Assembly: GCA_031363055.1 (NCBI GenBank) | Contig: JANLTP010000060.1 | Location: 1 to 23,852 of the forward strand | DNA from: JANLTP01 sp031363055 | GTDB lineage: Bacteria; Pseudomonadota; Gammaproteobacteria; Burkholderiales; Burkholderiaceae_E | DNA: 23,852 nucleotides | Direction: 5' to 3' | Part shown: positions 8,505 through 15,113 of the stretch, piece by piece | Layout: each line of letters begins with the position of its first letter | How positions within the stretch are numbered: position 1 is the first letter of the stretch | The notes under the pieces: generated by a model | Database searches by the model: none | The model's input: the letters and a program-made list of their open reading frames with translations, nothing else | What the model was told of the DNA's origin: nothing | Made by a program: the position numbers and the translations under genes

Positions 8505-10040
8505 TCAATGCAAATGTGCAGTGTCGAGCACGGTGTTCAGGCTACGCAAAGGTTCATTGCTCAAGGCTTGGGCGAGCTCACTCTTCATCATCTGGACTGC
8601 TGCGCTCGAAAAATATTTGCCTCTGGAGATCACGGCCGAAATCTTTCCGAGGTTCGCGACATCGTCGATCGGGTTCGCATCGAGCAACACCAGATCGGCA
8701 TTTTTGCCCACTTCGACGGTGCCCATGGTCGCTTCGCGACGCAAGAATTCAGCGGCGTTCAGCGTCGTCATCTGGAGCACTTCGAGCGGTGCAAGACCGC
8801 TGGCCGCAAGCTCGCGAAACTCCTGGTGCAAACTGACGCCGGGAATCACCCAGATGCCACCGAGATCGGATCCCGCCAACATCTTCACCCCGCTGCGCTT
8901 CATCAATTTAACCACTCTCTGCTGCAAGCCGTAGTACTGTCTGAAGGTCTCGGCGGCCGCTGGCGGAACACTGCTCGAATATTGGCGCGCCAGGTCTTCC
9001 CACAGCGCCCGCGAAGTTTTATCGACATACTTCAGATTGGGATCGCTTCGATAGGCTTGATCGTCGCTGAACTGCATCGTGCGAAGACGGTGCAGGGTCG
9101 GTACCTGCCAGGTGCCGTTCTTCACGAATGCCCTGGCCACGGTCTGGCATTTGTTTTCGTCGTAGGAGTCGAGCACCCGGCGATAGAACGGCGCGTCCAG
9201 CGCCCGGTACAACAGCGGCGTGAGGATGAAGGTCGGCGGGAATGGTGGCCGCGCCCCCTCGCCTCCCAGAATCGCACGACGAATGTTCGTCTCCTCGGTC
9301 GCGCAATCGAGCAAGATGCCCATGCCGGCGCCCAGATGTTCGTGTGCGCGCCAGCCCGCGTCGGAAGACTCGATCGCGCCCACCGATATCGGCAAATGCC
9401 CGGCGACCTCCAGGCCCTGAGTTTTGGCCTCGGCAAGAATTGCCAAAGTGGCGTCTCGGCTCGCGTTGACGATCTTCACGAAACCTGCACCCTGCACCTT
9501 GTGCGCTCGCACTTGTGCAGCGGCGGTCGGGGGTGGCCCGGGAATCGCGAACGCATCCGAGGGGATCAGCACCACCTCGGGTGCATCGACCACACCGGCC
9601 GCGCGGTCCGCGTTGAGCTTCTGGGCGCGCTTGATTGCCTCGGCAGAACCAGCCATCTCACGAATGCCGGTGATGCCGTTGGCGAGCATCAATGGCCAGA
9701 AACTCGGTTGGCGATCGACGGCAGGCATGGCATGAGTGTGCATGTCGAGGTAGCCCGGTACGACATACTTTCCGGCGCCATCGATCGCTCGTGCCGTGCC
9801 GCTCGTGCGTACGGCACGAGCGACCGTGACTGACTGAATTTTGCCGTCGTCGATGACTAGCGTGCGATTCGGGAGCAGCGATCCGTCGCGCGTATTGACC
9901 ACGATAACGTTCCGGATCACCGTGCCCTTGGTGACCTCGACGATTGCGTCAACGGCGCTCGAGGCGCCGTCCAGGTTCGCGCAGGAGACGAGTGTCGCCG
10001 CAGCACCGACAACGACCGCAAGCGCGGCAACGCGAATCAC
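8505..10040 (-). CDS. Lipoprotein metal-dependent amidohydrolase (imidazolonepropionase-like family)
   Basis: The N-terminus is a lipoprotein signal peptide: Arg3, a hydrophobic stretch and the lipobox LVSC with Cys20, so the mature protein should be lipid-anchored outside the cytoplasmic membrane. The rest is an amidohydrolase-superfamily TIM barrel with an N-terminal beta domain. Metal ligands are visible: HxH at 101-103 (DMHTHAMP), the probable carboxylated lysine at 189 (GFVKIV), His215 (AGHLP), His at 233/235 (RAHEHLG) and Asp392 (AGSDLGG). The C-terminal GTVEVGKNADLVLLDANP is the standard family ending. It should hydrolyse an amide, cyclic amide or peptide-like bond; the substrate is unknown. 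The GTG at 10038-10040 is the usual-codon start but has no Shine-Dalgarno sequence. An in-frame CTG at 10062-10064 is preceded by GAGG at a good distance and would add eight residues (LNKTQILS). Confidence 0.9.
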   Translation of the reverse strand: MIRVAALAVVVGAAATLVSCANLDGASSAVDAIVEVTKGTVIRNVIVVNTRDGSLLPNRTLVIDDGKIQSVTVARAVRTSGTARAIDGAGKYVVPGYLDMHTHAMPAVDRQPSFWPLMLANGITGIREMAGSAEAIKRAQKLNADRAAGVVDAPEVVLIPSDAFAIPGPPPTAAAQVRAHKVQGAGFVKIVNASRDATLAILAEAKTQGLEVAGHLPISVGAIESSDAGWRAHEHLGAGMGILLDCATEETNIRRAILGGEGARPPFPPTFILTPLLYRALDAPFYRRVLDSYDENKCQTVARAFVKNGTWQVPTLHRLRTMQFSDDQAYRSDPNLKYVDKTSRALWEDLARQYSSSVPPAAAETFRQYYGLQQRVVKLMKRSGVKMLAGSDLGGIWVIPGVSLHQEFRELAASGLAPLEVLQMTTLNAAEFLRREATMGTVEVGKNADLVLLDANPIDDVANLGKISAVISRGKYFSSAAVQMMKSELAQALSNEPLRSLNTVLDTAHLH

Positions 10041-10288
10041 GGATAGTATTTGGGTCTTGTTCAGCGGTAACCTCGATCAATCATTCTCATCGCAGTGAAT
10101 CCGGGTACGCCGTTTTGATTTTCATCGCTGATCCGGCGCAACATCGCGCAAACGCTCGCGCAATTCGGTCGCAGCTCAACCGCCAGGGTCATTCATCCGT
10201 ATTCGTTGATCAAAACGTCATAGCCCTGGACGTGCCGGCGCTGGTTTCGAAGTACTTTATGATGAGCCCCCACACAAGGAGCATACCA

Positions 10289-10897
10289 ATGAAACTCTAC
10301 TATTCGCCCGGTGCCTGTTCACTATCGCCGCATATCGCGCTACAAGAGTCAGGGCTTGCGTTCGAAGCCATCGCGGCTCCTACCAAGACCCACAAGTTGC
10401 CGGATGGCTCCGACTATTACAAAGTTAATCCGCTCGGCTATGTGCCGCTGCTCGAACTCGACGACGGCACACGCCTGCGCGAAGGTCCGGCGATTGTTCA
10501 GTACATTGCCGATCAGGTGCCCGACAAAAAGCTCGCGCCGCCCAATGGCACGATGGCGCGCTACAAACTTCAGGAGTGGTTGACCTTTATCGGCACGGAA
10601 ATCCACAAGGGCTTCTCGCCAATGTTCAACCCGGCCATGCCACCCGAAGCGAAAGCCATCGCCAAGGCGAAACTCGAAGAACGCTTGAAGTGGGTCGATG
10701 GCGAATTGGCGGGTAAAACTTTCCTGATGGGCGATCAGTTCACCGTTGCCGACGGCTATTTGTTTACCGTCACCAACTGGACCAACTTTGTCGGCATGGA
10801 TATTTCCGCCTTGACCCACTTGAAGGAGTTTCAAGCTCGAGTTGCCGATCGCCCGGCTGTCAAGGCGGCCATGAAAGCCGAAGGTTTGCTGAAGTAA
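10289..10897 (+). CDS. Beta-class glutathione S-transferase (202 aa)
   Basis: A cytosolic glutathione transferase that conjugates glutathione to electrophiles or reduces peroxides and disulfides. The N-terminal thioredoxin-like domain starts MKLYYSPGACSLSPHIAL, with the beta-class catalytic Cys10 in SPGACS. The cis-proline glutathione site follows in NPLGYVPLLELDDG, and the ExxxIxxYIAD segment is EGPAIVQYIAD. The all-helical C-terminal domain contains the N-capping box-like FTVADGY. Length is normal for the class. The ATG at 10289 is preceded by AAGGAG at 10276-10281; the frame is open much further upstream, but that part overlaps the divergent amidohydrolase and is not protein-like. The 200-base gap to the divergent gene should hold both promoters; only a weak -10-like TATGAT at 10258-10263 was seen. 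Confidence 0.93.
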   Translation: MKLYYSPGACSLSPHIALQESGLAFEAIAAPTKTHKLPDGSDYYKVNPLGYVPLLELDDGTRLREGPAIVQYIADQVPDKKLAPPNGTMARYKLQEWLTFIGTEIHKGFSPMFNPAMPPEAKAIAKAKLEERLKWVDGELAGKTFLMGDQFTVADGYLFTVTNWTNFVGMDISALTHLKEFQARVADRPAVKAAMKAEGLLK

Positions 10898-10910
10898 GAC
10901 CGCCATTTGT

Positions 10911-10957
10911 TAACAAAGATTATACTGAAAGCTCAGTTTTCAATATACTCTTTGTTA
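10911..10957. promoter_or_regulatory. Near-perfect 47-bp palindrome over the hipB promoter and start codon (probable HipB operator)
   Basis: The left arm 10911-10930 (TAACAAAGATTATACTGAAA) matches the reverse complement of the right arm 10938-10957 at 18 of 20 positions, with a 7-base spacer (GCTCAGT). The right arm ends on the A of the hipB ATG. TATACT, a good -10 hexamer, occurs on the top strand at 10921-10926 and again at 10944-10949. The left edge also forms a perfect 12-bp palindrome, TTTGTTAACAAA (10906-10917). HipB-type antitoxins bind as dimers to palindromes and repress their own operon. The assignment as operator is inferred from position and symmetry. No good -35 is seen. Confidence 0.75.
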
Positions 10958-11334
10958 TGCCCAAGTCCCCGGTCGCGCTGTCGCAAATGCCTCCCGCCAC
11001 GCTCGCTGGGCTACAGCAGTTGGGTGCGGATCTGGCCGTGGCGCGTTTGCGCCGCCAGGAGTCCTTGGCCTCCTGGGCGTTGCGCTTGGGTACCTCCGTT
11101 CCGACCCTGATGCGCATGGAGGCCGGTGAGCCTGGCGTCAGTATCGGTATTTACGCATCAGCTTTGTGGTTGATGGGGCGCAGTGGCGCACTAGCCAGTC
11201 TGGCTTCGCCCGAGCATGACCGGGGCGCGTTGGAGCGGGATATTCGCGGCGCGGTGGCATTGGGTAAGGCACGGGCCAAGGCCTCGGCGGCATCCCGGTT
11301 CAAACGCCAGCCTGCGCGCGACAGTCAAACGTGA
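10957..11334 (+). CDS. hipB: HipB-like antitoxin, Xre-family DNA-binding protein (125 aa)
   Basis: This is the antitoxin and autorepressor of a HipBA type II toxin-antitoxin pair: it should bind the HipA kinase and the palindrome at its own start. A helix-turn-helix is visible around residues 25-65: LGADLAVARLRRQESLASWA followed by LGTSVPTLMRMEAGEPGVS. The C-terminal tail is basic and Ala-rich (AVALGKARAKASAASRFKRQ) and probably disordered, as is common in these antitoxins. The ATG at 10957 has no Shine-Dalgarno sequence. With a -10-like TATACT at 10944-10949 the mRNA might start almost at the ATG, so a leaderless transcript is possible. A later ATG at 10987 also lacks a ribosome binding site. 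hipA follows after 27 bases in the same frame, as expected for one operon. Confidence 0.85.
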   Translation: MPKSPVALSQMPPATLAGLQQLGADLAVARLRRQESLASWALRLGTSVPTLMRMEAGEPGVSIGIYASALWLMGRSGALASLASPEHDRGALERDIRGAVALGKARAKASAASRFKRQPARDSQT

Positions 11335-11361
11335 CGTTGCCCCGTCGCCGGCCCAATCAGC

Positions 11362-12600
11362 ATGCGTCTTGACACGCTCTACCTTTGGTTTCTGGGCAAT
11401 CCCGAATTGCCCAGGCGCATCGGGTCGCTGCAGATCACGGCGGTCGGGAAAGGGGTGTCGCTCATTTATGGGACGCCGTGGCTGGCGGACGGTTTTGCGC
11501 TTAGTGAGGACTTGCCACTTATCGATATTGAGCATCTTCCAACGGGTAAAGAACGCGCTGTCGGGGCGGTGGACGATGCGCGGCCCGATCGTTGGGGTGA
11601 GCGAGTCATTCAATATATCGACCGACCTGCTCGCTTGTCCTTGATGGAGTATCTCTTTTACGCGGGTGACGATCGTTTCGGCGCTTTGGGTGTTTCCACG
11701 TCTGCGCAGGAATACCTGCCGCGCCGTAATGGACCTCTACCCCGCCTTGCCGACGCCCAGAGCCTGAGCGAGGCGGTCGCAAAGATTAGCATGAAGGAAT
11801 CGATCACAGAACTTGAGCGCCAAATGCTTTTGGCGGGTGGTAGTTTTGGCGGTGCCAAGCCGAAGGCTCTGATCGAGATTGACGGCGTGCAATGGGTCAT
11901 CAAGTTTTTCAACGGTGAGCCAGTTGACGTACCGCTGCTGGAACATGCCACGATGAGTCTGGCTCGCAAAGCTGACATATCCTCAGCCGAAACCCGAAGT
12001 ATCCCACTGCGGGGAGAACATGCATTGGCTGTGAAGCGCTTCGATCGAAGTGGGTCACGGCGGGTTCACAGTGTGTCAGCAGGTACCGCCTTGCGCGCGG
12101 TGACTATCGATGGCCAAGTGCCGGATTACAGCTATCCAAACTTGGCCCAATTGCTTCGACGCAATGGAGTTGCCCGTGGTGGTCAGAATCTGCTCGATAT
12201 GCGCGAGCTGTTTCGCCGCATGGTGTTCAACATTTTGATGGATAACACCGATGATCATGAAAAAAACCACGCCCTTTTGATGACTTTGCCGGGCCGTCAT
12301 GGGAGCTTGCGACTGGCACCTGCCTTTGACGTTCTGCCGACCAATTCCGGCCAAGGGCGACAAGAGTTTGGCGTTGGCACGGATGGATTCGATTCGACCT
12401 TGGCCAATGCGCTGTCGCAATGCCAATTGTTTGGATTGTCCGAGTCAGAAGCGAGACTCGAAATCAGCAAAGTCATCGACGTAGTGAATGGCTGGCGCCG
12501 GTATTTCAGTGATTGTGGTGTCAGTAGTTCTGATATCGACAACGTGGCGCAGCGTATTGAAGGCGAGCCACTATTGTCGCAACGGATCGAGTTCAAGTGA
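11362..12600 (+). CDS. hipA: HipA-like serine/threonine kinase toxin (412 aa)
   Basis: HipA toxins are protein kinases that arrest growth; the E. coli protein phosphorylates glutamyl-tRNA synthetase. The N-terminal HipA-specific domain is followed by a glycine-rich loop GGSFGGAKPKA near residue 160 and the ATP-lysine segment QWVIKFF. The catalytic loop is NILMDNTDDHEKNHALL near residue 290, and the metal-binding DFG-like segment LAPAFDVLP follows about 25 residues later. All core kinase motifs are present, so the protein looks active. Length is close to that of E. coli HipA. The ATG at 11362 has only a weak ribosome binding site; translation is probably coupled to hipB, whose stop is 27 bases upstream. 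The flavoprotein starts 16 bases after the stop, so it may be co-transcribed. The target in this organism cannot be read from the sequence. Confidence 0.9.
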   Translation: MRLDTLYLWFLGNPELPRRIGSLQITAVGKGVSLIYGTPWLADGFALSEDLPLIDIEHLPTGKERAVGAVDDARPDRWGERVIQYIDRPARLSLMEYLFYAGDDRFGALGVSTSAQEYLPRRNGPLPRLADAQSLSEAVAKISMKESITELERQMLLAGGSFGGAKPKALIEIDGVQWVIKFFNGEPVDVPLLEHATMSLARKADISSAETRSIPLRGEHALAVKRFDRSGSRRVHSVSAGTALRAVTIDGQVPDYSYPNLAQLLRRNGVARGGQNLLDMRELFRRMVFNILMDNTDDHEKNHALLMTLPGRHGSLRLAPAFDVLPTNSGQGRQEFGVGTDGFDSTLANALSQCQLFGLSESEARLEISKVIDVVNGWRRYFSDCGVSSSDIDNVAQRIEGEPLLSQRIEFK

Positions 12601-12616
12601 CTGCCGATTGCTTTCT

Positions 12617-13867
12617 GTGACACGGGCAATAGAACCGCAGAATTCGGTAGTGGTCATCGGCGCCGGCCCGGCTGGCTTGATGGCGGCCGAAGTGTTGGCG
12701 ACTCAAGGAATCCAGGTCGAGGTTTACGATTCAATGCCTTCAGTCGGGCGCAAGTTTTTGCTAGCCGGCATTGGTGGACTGAACCTCACGCATTCCGAGG
12801 CGGCGCCTGTATTTCTGAGCCGTTACGCAAGCCGGACGAAGGCCTTGGCTCCGCTGCTCGAGGATTTTGGTGCTCCGCAACTTCGCGCCTGGGCGGGGGG
12901 CTTGGGAATTGAAACCTTTGTCGGAACCTCCGGGCGCGTATTCCCTGCCCAGATGAAGGCGGCGCCTTTGCTGCGTGCCTGGCTGACCCGCTTGCGCGCA
13001 CTCGAATGCCAGTTCCATATGAGGCATCGCTGGCGCGGTTGGTCGGCCCAGGGCGAGTTGATATTCGATACTCCTGAAGGAACTGTGATGCGGCGCCCAG
13101 GCGCCGCGCTGATTCTTGCCTTGGGTGGCGCGAGTTGGTCAAAGCTCGGCTCAGACGGTGCTTGGAGCCAGTTTTTACAAGCGCGCGGCGTGACCATTGC
13201 ACCATTGAAGCCAAGCAATTGCGGCTTTGACATAAGCTGGAGTGCAGTGCTCAAAGAACGATTCGCGGGTCATCCGATCAAACCGGTCATTCTGAGTTTT
13301 ATTCAGCTTGATGCCTCCCGTTGGACTCGTCAAGGAGAGTTTGTACTCACTGCAGACGGAGTTGAAGGCAGTTTGATCTATGCCGCTTCGGCCCCTTTGC
13401 GAGATATCATCGAGCAGCGCGGATCAGTTCAAATTGAATTGGACCTGGCGCCTGGCTGGAGTGAACTGCGCTTGACGCAGGCGCTGGCCTTGGATCGAGG
13501 TAGTCGTTCCCTGGCCAATCATTGGCGGCAGCGAATCGGTCTCGAAGATGCGAAAGCCAACTTGCTGCGCGAATGTGCAACGCCGGAACAGTTAGCGCAA
13601 CCAGCGCTGACCGCTGGGTTGATCAAACGGCTCGCCTTGCGCTTGCAGCGGCCGCGGCCGATCGATGAGGCCATCAGTACCGCTGGCGGTGTCGAGTTCG
13701 AGGAATTGGACGAGCACCTGATGATCAAGCACCTGCCCGGTGTTTTTTGTGCCGGCGAGATGCTCGACTGGGAGGCGCCGACCGGTGGTTACCTGCTGAC
13801 TGCCTGCTTTGCCAGCGGTCGGGCAGCCGGAGCGGGAGCAGCGCGATGGCTGGCAACACAGGTTTGA
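12617..13867 (+). CDS. HI0933/YhiN-like FAD-dependent flavoprotein (TIGR03862-type)
   Basis: A predicted NAD(P)/FAD-dependent oxidoreductase of uncharacterised reaction. The FAD Rossmann motif VVVIGAGPAGLMAAE is near residue 11, followed by the family-typical SVGRKFLLAGIGGLNLTHSE and the second nucleotide segment LILALGGASWSKLGSDG. The C-terminal STAGGVEFEELDE and the FAD-closing GVFCAGEMLDWEAPTGGY are diagnostic of the HI0933 family. The start is uncertain. The GTG at 12617 is chosen because homologous sequence begins just after it; a TTG at 12608 is also possible, and neither has a good Shine-Dalgarno sequence. A longer upstream frame would overlap hipA by more than 100 bases and is rejected. 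Its stop is only 12 bases before the -35 of the rpsL promoter, with no terminator between, so hipBA-flavoprotein transcripts may run into the str operon. Confidence 0.88.
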   Translation: MTRAIEPQNSVVVIGAGPAGLMAAEVLATQGIQVEVYDSMPSVGRKFLLAGIGGLNLTHSEAAPVFLSRYASRTKALAPLLEDFGAPQLRAWAGGLGIETFVGTSGRVFPAQMKAAPLLRAWLTRLRALECQFHMRHRWRGWSAQGELIFDTPEGTVMRRPGAALILALGGASWSKLGSDGAWSQFLQARGVTIAPLKPSNCGFDISWSAVLKERFAGHPIKPVILSFIQLDASRWTRQGEFVLTADGVEGSLIYAASAPLRDIIEQRGSVQIELDLAPGWSELRLTQALALDRGSRSLANHWRQRIGLEDAKANLLRECATPEQLAQPALTAGLIKRLALRLQRPRPIDEAISTAGGVEFEELDEHLMIKHLPGVFCAGEMLDWEAPTGGYLLTACFASGRAAGAGAARWLATQV

Positions 13868-13878
13868 ATCGACAGAAC

Positions 13879-13907
13879 TTGCGGCCAAACAGCCTGACCC
13901 CTATAAT
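13879..13907 (+). promoter_or_regulatory. Probable sigma-70 promoter of the str (rpsL) operon
   Basis: A -35-like TTGCGG (13879-13884) and a perfect -10 TATAAT (13902-13907) are separated by exactly 17 bases. Transcription would start near 13914, giving a leader of about 70 bases before rpsL. It is the strongest promoter-like sequence I noticed in the window, as expected for a ribosomal operon. Confidence 0.75.
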
Positions 13908-13931
13908 GGAAGGCTTTTCCGAATTTCGACG

Positions 13932-13973
13932 GCAGCAAGAAATCAGCAGCAAGAAATCAGCAGCAAGAAACTA
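13932..13973 (+). repeat. 14-bp tandem repeat, three units, in the rpsL leader
   Basis: The unit GCAGCAAGAAATCA occurs at 13932-13945 and identically at 13946-13959. A third copy at 13960-13973 differs only in its end (GCAGCAAGAAACTA). The array sits between the promoter and the rpsL ATG and ends 10 bases before it, inside the likely 5' untranslated region. The Shine-Dalgarno sequence of rpsL is poor (ACGAG), so these purine-rich units lie where they could influence ribosome loading. Confidence 0.9.
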
Positions 13974-13983
13974 ACGAGTCAAT

Positions 13984-14361
13984 ATGCCAACAATCAATCA
14001 GCTCGTGCGCGACGGCCGCGAATCGGCCATCGTCAAGAGTAAAAGCCCGGCACTGCAGGACAGCCCGCAGCGTCGAGGTGTTTGCACGCGTGTCTATACG
14101 ACCACGCCGAAAAAGCCGAACTCGGCCTTGCGTAAAGTCGCCAAGGTTCGCCTGACGAACGGTTTTGAGGTCATCAGCTACATCGGTGGCGAGGGCCATA
14201 ACTTGCAGGAGCACTCGGTAGTGCTGATTCGCGGCGGCCGGGTAAAAGATCTTCCGGGTGTGCGTTATCACATCGTGCGTGGTTCGCTCGATTTGCAGGG
14301 CGTCAAGGATCGCAAGCAGTCGCGCTCCAAGTACGGTGCCAAGCGTCCGAAGAAGTCCTGA
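13984..14361 (+). CDS. rpsL: 30S ribosomal protein S12
   Basis: S12 sits at the decoding centre of the 30S subunit and affects tRNA selection. The 125-residue product carries the invariant CTRVYTTTPKKPNSALRK, SYIGGEGHNLQEHS and GGRVKDLPGVRYH blocks. Lys43 and Lys88 (counted with Met), the classic streptomycin-resistance positions, are both the wild-type lysine. The N-terminal 30 residues (DGRESAIVKSKSPALQDSPQ) are less conserved but align without gaps to the E. coli protein as remembered. It is the first gene after the promoter at 13879-13907 and leads the str operon rpsL-rpsG-fusA-tuf. In many proteobacteria rpoC precedes rpsL; here it is a HI0933-like flavoprotein. Confidence 0.99.
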   Translation: MPTINQLVRDGRESAIVKSKSPALQDSPQRRGVCTRVYTTTPKKPNSALRKVAKVRLTNGFEVISYIGGEGHNLQEHSVVLIRGGRVKDLPGVRYHIVRGSLDLQGVKDRKQSRSKYGAKRPKKS

Positions 14362-14404
14362 TCCAGGTTTTACGCCGGACGCAATGTCGTTCGGTCACAG
14401 GTGG

Positions 14405-14445
14405 GCGCGAGTAGTCTGTAACCAACTGGTCGCGCTCTTGTTTTT
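14405..14445 (+). terminator. Hairpin plus T-tract between rpsL and rpsG (possible attenuator or S7-binding region)
   Basis: GCGCGA at 14405-14410 pairs with TCGCGC at 14430-14435 across a 19-base loop that can form a further short AGT/ACT pairing. Two bases later comes TTGTTTTT (14438-14445). The arrangement resembles a weak intrinsic terminator. It lies in the 204-base rpsL-rpsG spacer, which in E. coli is the region where S7 binds to autoregulate the operon. A second small hairpin, CCGCC-TCCG-GGCGG, lies further along the same spacer. Function is inferred from position only. Confidence 0.35.
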
Positions 14446-14565
14446 GGCGGTTCATCCGTCAAGTAAGCGGGTCTTCCTGCCGCCTCCGGGCGGATTGTTG
14501 AACTCCCAGTGGCGAATCCAGGCCAAGGCCAGATTCAAAACGGCTGAAGAATATAAAGGTGTGTC

Positions 14566-15036
14566 ATGCCCCGTCGTCGCGAAGTCCCCAAACGTATCGT
14601 TTTGCCCGATCCCATTTATGGCAGTTCGGACGTCACCAAGTTCGTCAACGTGTTGATGCTGGCCGGCAAGAAAGCCGTAGCCGAGCGCATGTTGTACGGC
14701 GCTTTGTCGCAGATCAAAACCAAGTCCGGGAAAGACCCGCTCGAAGTGTTTGGCTCGGCCCTGCAAAACGCCCGCCCGACCGTCGAGGTCAAGAGCCGCC
14801 GCGTCGGTGGCGCCAACTATCAGGTGCCGGTTGAGGTTCGCCCGATCCGCCGTACCGCATTGGCGATGCGCTGGCTGCGTGAAGCGGCCAAGAAGCGTGG
14901 TGAGAAATCGATGGGTTTGCGGTTGGCCAATGAGCTCATGGAAGCCTCCGAGAATCGCGGCGGCGCGGTGAAAAAGCGCGATGAAGTGCATCGGATGGCC
15001 GAAGCGAATCGCGCGTTTGCGCACTTCCGCTTCTAA
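14566..15036 (+). CDS. rpsG: 30S ribosomal protein S7
   Basis: S7 is the primary assembly protein of the 30S head and contacts tRNA at the E site. The 156-residue product starts MPRRREVPKRIVLPDPIYGS and contains the helix-rich core VEVKSRRVGGANYQVPVEVR and AMRWLREAAKKR typical of S7. The ATG follows AAGG at 14556-14559 with six bases between. In E. coli S7 represses its own operon by binding the rpsL-rpsG spacer; here that spacer is 204 bases long and contains hairpins, so similar control is plausible. fusA follows after 77 bases on the same strand. Confidence 0.99.
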   Translation: MPRRREVPKRIVLPDPIYGSSDVTKFVNVLMLAGKKAVAERMLYGALSQIKTKSGKDPLEVFGSALQNARPTVEVKSRRVGGANYQVPVEVRPIRRTALAMRWLREAAKKRGEKSMGLRLANELMEASENRGGAVKKRDEVHRMAEANRAFAHFRF

Positions 15037-15113
15037 GACCCGGCTTATCGTTCCGCGATTGACTTAAACAGATTCAGACCCATCTTGGCTTTTTAGCCTC
15101 GGAGTAGCACATC

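Noticed and set aside
9787..9821. Inverted repeat GCTCGTGC/GCACGAGC with a further GCTCGTGCCG copy
   Set aside because: It lies inside the amidohydrolase coding region encoding an Ala/Arg-rich segment, with no sign of a regulatory or attachment function.
8508..9833. Open frame of 441 codons on the plus strand opposite the amidohydrolase
   Set aside because: The minus strand encodes a complete amidohydrolase with signal peptide and metal ligands; the plus-strand product is Arg/His-rich without family features.
9944..10288. Upstream extension of the glutathione transferase frame
   Set aside because: It overlaps the divergent amidohydrolase, is Arg-rich and unlike any GST; the ATG at 10289 has AAGGAG and matches the family N-terminus.
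12488..12616. Longer start for the flavoprotein inside hipA
   Set aside because: It would overlap hipA by more than 100 bases and the extra residues do not resemble the family, whose sequence begins just before the GAGPAG motif.
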